Shown piece after piece: positions 1 through 9,087 of a stretch of DNA of 64,000 bases. The stretch comes from JAJZEO01 sp964350315 (lineage in GTDB: Bacteria > Chlamydiota > Chlamydiia > Chlamydiales > 2-12-FULL-49-11): positions 1 to 64,000 of the forward strand of contig CAYGJD010000007.1 of assembly GCA_964350315.1 (NCBI GenBank), in the 5' to 3' direction. A program made the translations under genes and the position numbers. Below the pieces are notes generated by a model. That model saw nothing but the letters and a program-made list of their open reading frames with translations. It was not told where the DNA came from and did no database searches. How positions within the stretch are numbered: the stretch's first letter is position 1; each line of letters begins with the position of its first letter.

Positions 1-775
1 TAGAACGATACCAGACAGCGACAGCTGTTCCCGAGTCGTTGATGGATACTTGTGGTTTAACGGCATTTTGTCCAGTTGCAGAAAGATCAGCAGGCGTTCC
101 CCAAGAACCGTTTTCAAAAAAAGAGGCTTGAATAATGTTGTTTGAACTATTAGATCGTTGCCAGACAGCGACAGCTGTTCCCGAGTCGTTGATGGATACT
201 TGTGGAAAATTGGACTCTTGCCCGTTTGCAGAAAGATTTGTAGCCGTTCCCCAAGATCCATTTTCAAAAAAAGAAGCTTGTACAATGTTGTTTGAGCTAT
301 CATTTCGAAGCCAGACAGCGACTGCTTGTCCCGATTCGTTGATGGATACTTGTGGAAGAGTCGCAGGTTGTCCGGTTGCAGAAAGATCAGTAGGCGTTCC
401 CCAAGAACCGTTATCAAAAAAAGAGGCCTGAATAATATCTGTGCTATCTGTCTGTTTCCAGATAGCGACAGCTGTTCCTGAGTTGTTTATGGATGCTTGT
501 GGAGTATCGGCATTTTGTGTCGTTTCAGAAAGGTCTGCAACTGTTCCCCAAGAACCATTTTCAAAGACAGAGGCTTGAACAATGGTGTTTGAGCTATCAT
601 TTCGAAGCCAGACAGCGACCGCTGTTCCCGCTTCATTTATAGATATTTCTGGAATAGAGGCGTTCGCTCCTGTTTGGGAGATGTTTTCTGCAGCTTTCCA
701 ATCTATTGTCAGAGCAAAAAGAGTTAGTGGAAAAAATACAATGGCATAAAGCATAGGCAAAAATCGGCTTTTCAT
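1..775 (-). CDS. Secreted tandem-repeat protein, 3' end cut by window edge
   Basis: The reading frame opens at ATG 775-773 and stays open to base 1, so about 258 codons are present and the C-terminus is missing. The first ~20 residues form a signal peptide (MKSRF then a hydrophobic stretch ending LTLFA). The rest is about five near-identical units of 49-50 residues with the pattern PQVSINDSGTAVAVW, then IIQASFFENGSWG, then LSATGQ. The regular hydrophobic/Trp spacing suggests stacked beta-sheet blades (propeller- or sialidase-like), but no catalytic residues are evident. It is probably exported to the envelope or secreted. A stub of a paralogue lies directly upstream (814-1126). Function unknown. 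Confidence 0.8.
   Translation of the reverse strand, partial: MKSRFLPMLYAIVFFPLTLFALTIDWKAAENISQTGANASIPEISINEAGTAVAVWLRNDSSNTIVQASVFENGSWGTVADLSETTQNADTPQASINNSGTAVAIWKQTDSTDIIQASFFDNGSWGTPTDLSATGQPATLPQVSINESGQAVAVWLRNDSSNNIVQASFFENGSWGTATNLSANGQESNFPQVSINDSGTAVAVWQRSNSSNNIIQASFFENGSWGTPADLSATGQNAVKPQVSINDSGTAVAVWYRS
11..657 (-). repeat. Tandem ~150-bp coding repeats
   Basis: The motif ccagacagcg (or a one-base variant) begins at 11, 161, 311, 458 and 608, giving periods of 150, 150, 147 and 150 bases, that is 50 or 49 codons. The array lies wholly inside the secreted repeat protein and is in frame. Nearly identical units suggest expansion or homogenisation by recombination. Confidence 0.85.
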
Positions 776-813
776 TTAAATTGCCTTCGGTTTTCTTTTC
801 GTGGAGAAGAATT

Positions 814-1126
814 TTAATTTGTTGAACAAAAATAAAAACTACTAGCATTCAAAGTATTTTTCAACACAAAACTTAGCGTTTTAGAGTAGATATAAACGTG
901 TTTGTAAAACTTATAGGAAACGGTGGTGGGCGCATCAGTAGGAGCGCTCCATGAAATTCGATTTCGTAGAAGGTTTTGTGCGGGAAAGCGTATCGTTTCT
1001 TGCACTCCAATGACATTCTGTGGGGCAGAAATGAGTTGATTTCCAAAGATAGATTGGATGACAAAATATGTTCCGTTAGATCGCTCCCAGAAAACAACGG
1101 CATTTCCGGAGGCATTAAGGTAGATT
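814..1126 (-). pseudogene. C-terminal stub of a paralogous repeat protein, abutting ssrA
   Basis: Read on the minus strand from the 3' end of ssrA, one frame gives a clear last repeat (IYLNASGNAVVFWERSNG, then FVIQSIFGN) followed by about 60 residues of C-terminal domain (RNRISWSAP..., YKFYKHVYIYS) and a stop at 814. It matches the repeat consensus of the gene at 1-775 (SINDSGTAVAVW...). There is no start codon or signal peptide; homology begins within a few bases of the tmRNA 3' end at 1127. It is therefore the 3' part of a gene whose 5' part is missing. The paralogue's ATG follows only 38 bases downstream. Confidence 0.7.
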
Positions 1127-1513
1127 TGGAGGTGGAGAGACTCGAACTCTCGTCCTCAACCGCTTTAAAATAACGTCTACATGCTTAGTCTCTCTAAATA
1201 CACTTGCCTTGCTGGAAGAGACGGCCACTAGGAGCAAGCGCTCTCTTATAATCTCGGAAATTCTCTACAAGAGAAAGAAATTAAGAATTCCCACACCAGG
1301 AGCTATGACGACGATGAAAGAATTCCTGGTCTGACTCCCAAATCGTCGAGCGCCGAAGACGGTTAGGTCTTAAGCAGCTAATTGTAGAAGACTTTCGTCC
1401 TCTACGTTTGCAAAAGTATCTGCAAATATAATATTCGGCTTTTAAAGAGGCCAACCGAAATCCTCTGCATGCGGTATATTTCTCTACGACCAAGTCGAAA
1501 CCAATTCACCCCC
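1127..1513 (-). ncRNA. ssrA: tmRNA (transfer-messenger RNA)
   Basis: The 5' end GGGGGTG (1513-1507) pairs with CACCTCC (1134-1128), forming the 7-bp acceptor stem with one G-U pair. The canonical GGTTTCGAC follows the 5' stem. The 3' end has a T arm GAGAG-TTCGAGT-CTCTC. The 3' CCA is not encoded; the next base is the discriminator A at 1127. A tag frame ends in LQLAA and stop (1372-1370). The best resume codon is GCA at 1423-1421, about 91 nt from the 5' end as in E. coli, giving ADTFANVEDESLLQLAA; a GCA at 1411 would give a shorter tag. tmRNA rescues stalled ribosomes with SmpB. Confidence 0.95.
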
Positions 1514-1616
1514 AAGAGTATTGTAGCTTTGTAAGTAGCTTAACAATCTATTCATATAAAATCAACCTTCTCAGAAATGATTGGATCTGCATACTTAAGA
1601 TTTTAGGTGGGGTTTT

Positions 1617-2192
1617 ATGAAGAGTAAAAAAGCTAAAGTATTGTGGGTTATTATTCTGGTCGTTGTACTGGGATCTGTCGGGGGGTATTTTTTTCTCTCA
1701 AGTAGCCCAGCTACTAATTATTCTTGGAATCTACTTTCGAAAAACTGCCACTTTAAAATGGATATTTCAGATAAAAGTCAAAAAGAGATTTCTGAAATTG
1801 TTGAGACTGTGGCAAATACTGGCTACCTCTCTTTGCTTGGCAAAAAGGGGCACTTGGATCGTCTGGGTGATATTGTTGATAAAGAGGTTGAGACGCTTGA
1901 TTTCTGGGGGTATATTTTCTCTCAGCCAAAGTTGGCAAATGATATGAAAAAGATCCAAGGTGAGTCGATGAAGTATAATAACTTTGTTCAAAACAGCGGC
2001 AAGGGGTTTTTAAAGGCATATCATCAAAATAAATGTTTTCTTGAGCAAGTAGAGAGTTTTGCAAAATATCTGAAGATCAATCCTAAAAAAACTGTTGAAT
2101 TGATGAAAGAGTGCTTGAAGAAGGGTGAGTCAGATAAGAATGCTTTCAAACCTTTTATCGACTACTTGATTGAGGAAAAGTCCAAAGCCTAA
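1617..2192 (+). CDS. Membrane-anchored hypothetical protein upstream of ileS
   Basis: This 191-residue protein starts with a basic MKSKKAK followed by one hydrophobic segment (residues ~8-28, VLWVIILVVVLGSVGGYFF) that could be a membrane anchor or uncleaved signal. The rest is a charged, largely helical exported domain with two Cys (in NCHFKMD and NKCFLEQV). The SD-like AGGTGGGG lies 6-7 bases before the ATG. It is followed 43 bases later by ileS in the same direction and is probably co-transcribed. I do not recognise the family. Its place just before ileS recalls CT018 of Chlamydia, but similarity cannot be judged here. Confidence 0.75.
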   Translation: MKSKKAKVLWVIILVVVLGSVGGYFFLSSSPATNYSWNLLSKNCHFKMDISDKSQKEISEIVETVANTGYLSLLGKKGHLDRLGDIVDKEVETLDFWGYIFSQPKLANDMKKIQGESMKYNNFVQNSGKGFLKAYHQNKCFLEQVESFAKYLKINPKKTVELMKECLKKGESDKNAFKPFIDYLIEEKSKA

Positions 2193-2235
2193 CTAAGTTT
2201 TGATTAAAATTGCTTTGTTTTGGTATCCTTTTGGG

Positions 2236-5200
2236 ATGTTTACAAGAGAAAAAGAGAGTTTTAGTGAGCGCGAAGAAAGAATTCTGAAGCTTTGGCGAGA
2301 GCAGAAGATTTTTGAAACTTCCTTGAAGGCGCGAGAAAATTGTAAGCATTTCTCCTTCTATGATGGCCCTCCATTTGCAACAGGCCTTCCTCATTACGGT
2401 CATATCCTTGCTGGGACATTGAAAGATGTTGTTGCCCGGTACAAGACAATGAAAGGTTTTCACGTCCCTCGTCGGTTTGGATGGGATTGCCATGGTCTTC
2501 CTGTCGAAAACGAAATCGAAAAAGTACACAATTTCACTGGTGCTGCGGCTATTGAAGAGTTTGGAATCGCTAATTTTAATGAAGAGTGTCGTAAGATTGT
2601 TTTCCGATTTGTAGAAGAATGGAAAAAGACAGTAGAGCGAATGGGTCGATGGGTTGAGTTTGATCGCACTTACAAGACGATGGATAAGTCGTATATGGAA
2701 TCGGTCTGGTGGGTCTTTGGTCAGATTTATGATAAAGGACTTGTCTATGAGGGGTTCAAGGTGATGCACTATTCACCAAAACTTGGCACCCCAATTTCAA
2801 ATTTTGAAGCAAACCTGAATTATCAAGACGTTGACGATCCGTCTTTAACTGTAAAATTTAAGCTTTCTGGCCAAGAAGGTCATCTTCTTGTTTGGACAAC
2901 AACTCCTTGGACTCTTCCTTCTAACTTGGCTGTTTGTGTTGGACCCGATATTGATTATGTTCAAGTAAAAGTAAAAGAGAGTAAAGAGACCTACATATTA
3001 GCGAAGGCAAGACTTGGTGCCTTTTTTGAAGAAGGGGCATTTGAAGTTGTCAAATCGATGAAAGGATCAGACCTTAAGGGTATGAAGTATGAACCTTTAA
3101 TGCCTTATTTTAAAGATCACAAAAAAGCTTTCCAGATTTTGAATAACGATTTCGTTTCTATCGATGATGGTACTGGAGTTGTGCACATGGCACCTGGCTT
3201 TGGTGAGGACGACATGGCTGTATGTAAAGAGGCTGACATTGAAGTTGTTTGTCCTGTTGATGTGAATTGTCAATTTACAAGTGATGTTCCGGAATATGAG
3301 GGGAAGTTTGTTAAGGATGCTGACAAGGAAATCATTAAGAGGCTTAAAGGCGAAGGCAAGGTCTTTAAACATGCAACCCTCAAGCACAGATATCCCTATT
3401 GCTGGCGTACAGATTCTCCACTAATCTACCGCGCTGTTACAACCTGGTTTGTTGCTGTTGAAAAAGTTCGAGATAAGATTATTGCGAATAATCAGAAGAT
3501 TCACTGGGTGCCAGAGCATATTAAGAGTGGAAGATTTGGCAAGTGGCTTGAAAATGCAAGAGATTGGGCTGTTAGCCGAAATCGGTATTGGGGAACGCCA
3601 ATTCCTATTTGGAGATCTGAAGATGGCGATTTAATCGTAATTAAGAGCATTGAAGAATTAGAAAAGCGAACTGGAAAGAAACTCGATGACATTCACCGCC
3701 ATTTTATTGATGATTTAACGTTTGTTGAGCAGGGGAAGACTTATCACCGAGTAAGTGAGGTTTTTGATTGCTGGTTTGAATCAGGATCTATGCCTTATGC
3801 GCAAAATCACTACCCATTTGAGAATAAAGATCTCACAGAAAAAGATTTTCCAGCTGATTTTATTGCAGAAGGCCTTGATCAGACACGTGGATGGTTTTAT
3901 ACACTAAATGTTCTATCAACGATTTTATTTGATAAACCTGCGTTTAAAAATGTCATAGTGAATGGAATTGTTCTTGCTGAAGATGGACAAAAGATGTCTA
4001 AGCGCTTGAAGAATTACCCAGAGCCAGGGATTGTGATCAATAAGTATGGTGCTGATGCAATTAGGCTTTACCTGTTGAATTCACCTGTTGTAAGGGCGGA
4101 TGATATAAGTTTTACAGAGCGTGGCGTAGAAGGCGTTATGCGTCAATTTATGATCCCTTTGTATAATTCTTATGTCTTTCTTGCAACCTATGCAGATATT
4201 TATAATTGGACTCCAACAAAAGAGGTTTTTGAAAAACCTGCTGCAAATATAGATTGTTGGATCTTGTCACATCTACAAACCCTGATTGAAAATGTAGAAA
4301 CAGGTATGGATGCTTACCAGCTTGATAAAGCAGTTAATCCGTTTGTAGGTTTCTTGGATGAATTGACCAATTGGTACATAAGAAGATCTAGAACTCGTTT
4401 TTGGAATGATGAAGATACAAGTGATAGAAGAGAAGCGTTTGAAACTTTATATGTTGTGCTTCTTAGTGTCGTAAAAATTGCTGCCCCCTACATCCCTTTT
4501 ATGGCAGATGCAATCTACCAAGAGCTCAAACAAGAGGGGATGCCAAACTCTGTTCATTTATGTGATTTCCCTCTAGCTCGAGATGAGATAAGAGATGCGA
4601 AGCTTGAAATGGAGATGAAGTATACTCAAGAGATCGTAGGAGCTGGCCACGCTTTAAGAAAAGAGCATAAAATCAAAGTTCGTCAGCCGCTTGGTCATGC
4701 GCATATCGTCACATCAAATCAAGCTGTAATAGATTCTGTTAAAGACCAGGAAGATCTGATTAAAGATGAGCTCAACGTTAAAAAAATTTCATTTCAACTC
4801 GATGAGACAAAATTTGTGCAACTTATGCCAAAACCTAATTTCCGTGTTTTAGGAAAAAAAGTTGGCAAGTTGATGAAAGAAGTAAAAGAAAAGATCGAAG
4901 CTCTAGATCAACCGACCCTACAACGAATATTCGATAAAGAGAGCGTTGAGATTAGCGTGGGTGAAGAGGTCATTTCTCTCACGGAAGAAGATGTCATGAT
5001 TGAAAGACAAGTACATGATGGGTTAATTGCTGCTGTTATTGGCGAGATTACAATAGCGCTTGATACTCACCTTACGCCTGAGCTTGAAGAAGAGGGACTT
5101 GTACGTGAGATCATCAACAAGGTAAATACATTGAGAAAGACAGAAGGGTTTGAAGTTACCGATCGAATCAATTTGACCTTGGATACAACAGAATTGGTAA

Positions 5201-5334
5201 AAACAGCTTTCAATAACTATGCTGATTATATCAGAAAAGAAGTCTTGGCTAGAAAGGTTGAGTTTACAGCATGTGAAGGTGAAGTTATCGATTTGAATAA
5301 TAATGCTACAAAAATGCGAATTCAGAAAAGTTAG
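2236..5334 (+). CDS. ileS: Isoleucyl-tRNA synthetase
   Basis: Class I synthetase that charges tRNA-Ile in the cytoplasm. HIGH signature is HYGH (residues 53-56, in GLPHYGHILAG); GWDCHGLP follows; KMSKS is KMSKR at residues ~586-590; the long CP1 editing domain lies between, with the anticodon-binding and C-terminal domains after it. The length of 1032 residues and the GWDCHGLP form fit the longer eukaryote-like IleRS2 type used by Chlamydiae. I chose ATG 2236 because the longer frame starts at a weak TTG (2200) and adds residues (IKIALFWYPFG) not typical of the family. The following order (lepB, CT021-like gene) is conserved in Chlamydiae. Confidence 0.96.
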   Translation: MFTREKESFSEREERILKLWREQKIFETSLKARENCKHFSFYDGPPFATGLPHYGHILAGTLKDVVARYKTMKGFHVPRRFGWDCHGLPVENEIEKVHNFTGAAAIEEFGIANFNEECRKIVFRFVEEWKKTVERMGRWVEFDRTYKTMDKSYMESVWWVFGQIYDKGLVYEGFKVMHYSPKLGTPISNFEANLNYQDVDDPSLTVKFKLSGQEGHLLVWTTTPWTLPSNLAVCVGPDIDYVQVKVKESKETYILAKARLGAFFEEGAFEVVKSMKGSDLKGMKYEPLMPYFKDHKKAFQILNNDFVSIDDGTGVVHMAPGFGEDDMAVCKEADIEVVCPVDVNCQFTSDVPEYEGKFVKDADKEIIKRLKGEGKVFKHATLKHRYPYCWRTDSPLIYRAVTTWFVAVEKVRDKIIANNQKIHWVPEHIKSGRFGKWLENARDWAVSRNRYWGTPIPIWRSEDGDLIVIKSIEELEKRTGKKLDDIHRHFIDDLTFVEQGKTYHRVSEVFDCWFESGSMPYAQNHYPFENKDLTEKDFPADFIAEGLDQTRGWFYTLNVLSTILFDKPAFKNVIVNGIVLAEDGQKMSKRLKNYPEPGIVINKYGADAIRLYLLNSPVVRADDISFTERGVEGVMRQFMIPLYNSYVFLATYADIYNWTPTKEVFEKPAANIDCWILSHLQTLIENVETGMDAYQLDKAVNPFVGFLDELTNWYIRRSRTRFWNDEDTSDRREAFETLYVVLLSVVKIAAPYIPFMADAIYQELKQEGMPNSVHLCDFPLARDEIRDAKLEMEMKYTQEIVGAGHALRKEHKIKVRQPLGHAHIVTSNQAVIDSVKDQEDLIKDELNVKKISFQLDETKFVQLMPKPNFRVLGKKVGKLMKEVKEKIEALDQPTLQRIFDKESVEISVGEEVISLTEEDVMIERQVHDGLIAAVIGEITIALDTHLTPELEEEGLVREIINKVNTLRKTEGFEVTDRINLTLDTTELVKTAFNNYADYIRKEVLARKVEFTACEGEVIDLNNNATKMRIQKS

Positions 5335-5355
5335 TCAACTTTTACCGCATTTTTA

Positions 5356-7251
5356 CTAATCAGAAGTCTCAAAGATATCTAAGAATTTTATTGGGATTGA
5401 AAAGAATCTCCTGCGTACAAAGACGTAGATTGCATAAGCCAAAAGTAGGTTTCCCCACACAATGAATTTTGGAAGAGTGAAGAATGGATAGAGAGCTCCA
5501 TTTGGGAATCCAGATCTTCCTCCAGGTGCCCAGAAGAGAAAGCTTGGTACGCCACGGATGTTAGATTCAGGGACAAATCCAAAGTCTCTTGAGTCACCAC
5601 TCATAGCGTGGTTGTCTCCCAAGACAAGGTAATGATGGTCTGGAACTGTGATGCCGTATGTTTTAATTTTTTCAACATCTAGAGAACCATCTTCTAATAT
5701 CGGTGGGCCTTGATCTACAAATGGAACATAGTCAACAATTCTCTCTTCTTTAAATGATTCGCCTTCGATGTACTGCTTGATCGTCTTTGACTCTTTATCA
5801 AAGATTTTAGCGCCCATAACATAGAGATCTCCATCTCTAAAATATGCATATCGAGAAGGAAGAAGAGTTTGGTCATGGTAGACAGGTAAAAAACGGATGT
5901 CGCATTCGATTCCAGCGTTGAAAAGAATAAAAAGGTTCATGGGGGAAAATTGAGCAAGAGGGTGGTCTTGGGGGCATAAATAAGTCATTCCTTGCGCTTT
6001 TATCTCATAAAGCTTGCCGGCGGTAAATTCAAAAGTGCCATCAGGTATGCCACCTTTAATTTTAGGTAGGAAAGAGTTGTTTTCGGCCTCTTTAGCTGAA
6101 ACACCATATCTATGTAAATACCCATTCTCAACAATAAATCTGCCTGTATAGATGTTGTTCCAGATTCTTTTAAGAGCTTCTGTTTCAAGGGGGATGTAAG
6201 ATTTTTCCACAGTAACAGATGGACGTGTTCTAAAGTATGCGTCTCGATTGATCGTAGGGTGGGCTGCTGATTGGTGGTGCGATAACTCAAGGTAATAGTC
6301 AGCGACTTCTAAAGGGGCACTTAGCTGGTTTTTTTTCGCTAGCACACTTCTTCGTAAAATACGTGCCGTTGCAAAGTTTTCTATTCCCCAAAGTTTATAA
6401 ATGTCAAATTTTTCAAGTTCTTTTCTGTCAGTAGTATTTGGTTTGAGGATGAAATCTGTTTCAACATTTCGTTTTGAAGAGAGGTACAGTTTTGCAATTG
6501 GGATGTTCATTTGATGAAGAACAATCGGTGAGTAGATGTCGTTGACAGGAGTTTTTGGAGTAACGGTTTTTCCTTCAAGTTGCATGTAGGGGATATGCTC
6601 GAGGTATTCAAGACTTTCTTGCTGGAGATCTTTTGAAATGTCATTTTCATCTTTGTCGATTCCATAAATTCTTCCTCCATAAAAGTAGAGGGTATCTTTT
6701 GGAAGTCCAATCATGCGCTTAATGTATTGTCTATAGCCTGGAAAAAGATAGAAATAGCGAGTCTTCACATTGTGAATGTCCATTCCTTCGCCAGTGAAGA
6801 CGACAACGCCCATTCGTTTTACTTCTTTTGGATTAAAGAAAAGGTGCTTTGTTGTAAGAGGGACGTTTAGTCCGAATTGAGATTTAGAAACAACTAAGCG
6901 ATCTTGTTCTTTGTAAGTCGGTCTCATAGATCCAGAGGGGATTTCGAATGGCTCAAAAGTTGATTGTCTTATGACTATAGCGATTAAAAGAGCGCCGCCA
7001 ATTGCCACAGATCCTTCAAAAAATCTTTCAAAAGGAGTTCGTTTCAAATGTTCTTTTGTCAGAGAATGGAGAAGTTTTGCGTAGTTGTCAGCTTTTTCTC
7101 TGTTTCTTGAGAGAATTGCTTCCTGGAGCTCAAGAGCGCAGCGTTTAAATTCTTTTGCAATACCGTGTTCCACGCGTGCTTTTCGTTTCTTAAATGATTT
7201 GCAGCATTGAAACAAAATTAAACGGGATTTGTTGAGTCGATACATTGCCAT
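5356..7251 (-). CDS. lepB: Signal peptidase I (large chlamydial form)
   Basis: Membrane serine protease that removes Sec signal peptides on the outer face of the inner membrane. One transmembrane segment (residues ~80-95) precedes IPSGSMRPT with the catalytic Ser108. The general-base Lys is in YIKRMIGLPKD (Lys178). The C-terminal box is VLGDNHAMSGDSRDFGFV, and a final hydrophobic segment is near residue 600. At 631 residues it is almost twice the E. coli enzyme because of a long insert between the Lys box and the GDNH box; such large LepB proteins are typical of Chlamydiae. It converges on ileS, and the stop codons are 19 bases apart. Confidence 0.93.
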   Translation of the reverse strand: MAMYRLNKSRLILFQCCKSFKKRKARVEHGIAKEFKRCALELQEAILSRNREKADNYAKLLHSLTKEHLKRTPFERFFEGSVAIGGALLIAIVIRQSTFEPFEIPSGSMRPTYKEQDRLVVSKSQFGLNVPLTTKHLFFNPKEVKRMGVVVFTGEGMDIHNVKTRYFYLFPGYRQYIKRMIGLPKDTLYFYGGRIYGIDKDENDISKDLQQESLEYLEHIPYMQLEGKTVTPKTPVNDIYSPIVLHQMNIPIAKLYLSSKRNVETDFILKPNTTDRKELEKFDIYKLWGIENFATARILRRSVLAKKNQLSAPLEVADYYLELSHHQSAAHPTINRDAYFRTRPSVTVEKSYIPLETEALKRIWNNIYTGRFIVENGYLHRYGVSAKEAENNSFLPKIKGGIPDGTFEFTAGKLYEIKAQGMTYLCPQDHPLAQFSPMNLFILFNAGIECDIRFLPVYHDQTLLPSRYAYFRDGDLYVMGAKIFDKESKTIKQYIEGESFKEERIVDYVPFVDQGPPILEDGSLDVEKIKTYGITVPDHHYLVLGDNHAMSGDSRDFGFVPESNIRGVPSFLFWAPGGRSGFPNGALYPFFTLPKFIVWGNLLLAYAIYVFVRRRFFSIPIKFLDIFETSD

Positions 7252-7284
7252 GAGGAGCTATTCTACGAAAGAATCCTATAATCG

Positions 7285-8307
7285 TCAAGGAGTAAAGAGT
7301 TCTCTTGATGAGACTGAATAGGGGGCAGGGGCATCTGTCGACAAGACAAAAGAATAGGAATGAAAAGATTTTAATTTTTTTTGTAGTAGGGCTTTATTGA
7401 GTGTGAAAAGAACAGTTTCATCATTGCGTTTAAGTTCAAAGGGAATCGGAATGCCAGGAGATGAGGGATCTTCTGGATCAATGGCAAAAAGTGAAAATTT
7501 CTTATAATAAAGAGGAGCTGAAACTTCAAGTTTTACTGACTCAGGATCGTTTTGATGCATTTTCAAAAATGAAAAAATTCGGCGAGGGATCTCTATTTTT
7601 GGAGAGCAAATTCCTTTACCCGAATCAAGAACGCGGAAAGAGAGAGAAGCATCAGTAGAATCACGGATTCTTACTAAATAAGGGAAGGGGAAGAGCTTGT
7701 CTTTTTGGTTGAAGTAGATTTCAACATGTTTGTTCGAGAGCGGGGAATCATCTTTTGGCCAATCGATTCTAAAGATATCAAAAGCGCGATGGGTCGTTTT
7801 TTTTCCATTGAAGACAAGTTGAGGGAGCCACATTTTTCGATTGTCTGGTCCTTTTAGAGGTGCAGGGCCGATCTTCTTTAATTCGTCTTCTGGGATTTTA
7901 TAGAGTTTTAGATCTAGGAGGTTAAGAAGGAAAGATTCACCAGCAGCAAGAGATAACCAGGCATTTCGCGAGAAAGAAAAGCACTCTAGTATTTTTGTTT
8001 CATTTAGATCTATTTCAACATCGATCCAAGAGGTGTGTCCTGGGGCTCCATTATTCAGCCATTCTTGCCATCCAGCGACCCCGCCTTTTTTTGGCCTAGC
8101 TCTTTTTGGAAAGGAGATTTCTTCGAGTACAATTGTCTTAGTGTCAGATGTCTTAATGAAGATCATGCTCAAAGAGCCTTTTTGATCACATACAATAAAG
8201 TCGCCGATATCAGCGTGGGTGAACTTTGACTTCATTGTAAGAGCATCTAATAGAGTTAGATGCATCAGAGAAAAAGCTAAGCAGATTGTGATAAGAATTC
8301 GTTTCAT
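7285..8307 (-). CDS. Exported conserved protein, likely CT021 equivalent
   Basis: A 340-residue protein with a typical signal peptide (MKRILITICLAFSLMHLTLL, cleavage near residue 22) and no further membrane segments, so probably periplasmic. It lies 33 bases upstream of lepB on the same strand and is probably co-transcribed. In Chlamydia the gene next to lepB on the side away from ileS is the uncharacterised CT021; I infer equivalence from position only. The content is beta-rich with many aromatic residues (WQEWLNNG, HTSWIDVEIDL). No catalytic motif is visible. Confidence 0.7.
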   Translation of the reverse strand: MKRILITICLAFSLMHLTLLDALTMKSKFTHADIGDFIVCDQKGSLSMIFIKTSDTKTIVLEEISFPKRARPKKGGVAGWQEWLNNGAPGHTSWIDVEIDLNETKILECFSFSRNAWLSLAAGESFLLNLLDLKLYKIPEDELKKIGPAPLKGPDNRKMWLPQLVFNGKKTTHRAFDIFRIDWPKDDSPLSNKHVEIYFNQKDKLFPFPYLVRIRDSTDASLSFRVLDSGKGICSPKIEIPRRIFSFLKMHQNDPESVKLEVSAPLYYKKFSLFAIDPEDPSSPGIPIPFELKRNDETVLFTLNKALLQKKLKSFHSYSFVLSTDAPAPYSVSSRELFTP

Positions 8308-8387
8308 AAGGAGGAGCTTAGCACTTTTTGAATATTCTTGCAGTTTTTTCTTCTCATATGTTTGTGTAGATATTGGAGGGTATGACC

Positions 8388-8717
8388 ATGTTTAAAAAAT
8401 GGAAGAAAATTGCATGTATCTCATTGATAATCAGTTTTTCGACTTTAGGTTCTTGCGGTGTGTTCAAAAATAGAATAAACACTGTTATGCCCAAATCTAA
8501 TGGAACGCCTCAAGAACAAATCCAATACCATAAAAAAGAGATCCAGAAAAATCGAGCGCAGGTGGAAGCAGAAGACAGGAATGCGCAACGGTCTCTTTCT
8601 AGGCGAGATATGGATGATGTGAGGTCTGCACAAAATCGCAAAATGCAATATCAGAAGAAAGTAGATCAACATACAGAAAAAATGAATCAATTAAGGGGCA
8701 AAAATGGGTCATTATAA
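8388..8717 (+). CDS. Small lipoprotein with helical C-terminus
   Basis: About 109 residues. The N-terminus MFKKWKKIACISLIISFSTLGSC ends in a lipobox (LGSC) that predicts lipidation and anchoring in the envelope. The remainder is Gln/Lys/Arg-rich with heptad-like spacing, probably a helix or coiled coil. A strong SD (GGAGGG at 8375-8380) lies 7 bases before ATG 8388; ATG 8382 would be too close to it. The 3' end overlaps the next gene by 14 bases, so the two are translationally coupled. No known family recognised. Confidence 0.7.
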   Translation: MFKKWKKIACISLIISFSTLGSCGVFKNRINTVMPKSNGTPQEQIQYHKKEIQKNRAQVEAEDRNAQRSLSRRDMDDVRSAQNRKMQYQKKVDQHTEKMNQLRGKNGSL

Positions 8718-9069
8718 GACGCTATCTAAAGTGGGGCTTGCTTTTGTTCTTGTAATGTCACCAATGGCTCTAGCAGCGCATGGAATGGCATCTCTTCCTG
8801 AAGAACACAACCTTGCAAAAGAAAAAATTTCCCACATTGATGATCAAATTTCATCTATGATGAATTTAAAAAATTACTATATGGCTAAAGCTGTCAGATA
8901 TCGAAATAGGGCAAACCGCATTAAATATCAGAATTCGTCTGAGAGTGAAGATGAATCAAGTCAACTCATGAAGCAGGCAGAAGAATGCGACGATATCGTA
9001 AAAAAAATAAATATAGATCTTGCGAAACTTGAGGGTGAGCGCCGTAAACTCGAGAAGAAACTCTCATAA
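8704..9069 (+). CDS. Exported small coiled-coil protein
   Basis: 121 residues with a signal peptide (MGHYKTLSKVGLAFVLVMSPMALAA, cleavage likely after ALAA) followed by a highly charged helical segment (ISHIDDQISSMM to LEGERRKLEKKLS) with coiled-coil character. The start overlaps the end of the lipoprotein gene by 14 bases, so both are likely made together and may form an envelope complex. Function unknown. Confidence 0.65.
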   Translation: MGHYKTLSKVGLAFVLVMSPMALAAHGMASLPEEHNLAKEKISHIDDQISSMMNLKNYYMAKAVRYRNRANRIKYQNSSESEDESSQLMKQAEECDDIVKKINIDLAKLEGERRKLEKKLS

Positions 9070-9087
9070 CAACTGTCTAGATTGGGT

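Noticed and set aside
976..1173. 65-codon plus-strand frame
   Set aside because: Antisense to the repeat-protein stub and the tmRNA 3' end; no ribosome site or homology.
1281..1493. 70-codon minus-strand frame
   Set aside because: It lies inside the tmRNA gene and is not protein-coding; only the short tag frame there is translated.
1753..2064. 103-codon minus-strand frame
   Set aside because: Antisense shadow of the membrane protein at 1617-2192, which has a good ribosome site and an anchor segment.
2155..2769. 204-codon minus-strand frame
   Set aside because: Shadow of ileS on the opposite strand, no ribosome site.
5320..5356. AAAAGTT/AACTTTT hairpin between ileS and lepB
   Set aside because: Weak A/T-only stem with no run of T directly after; could serve as a bidirectional end signal but is too poor to call.
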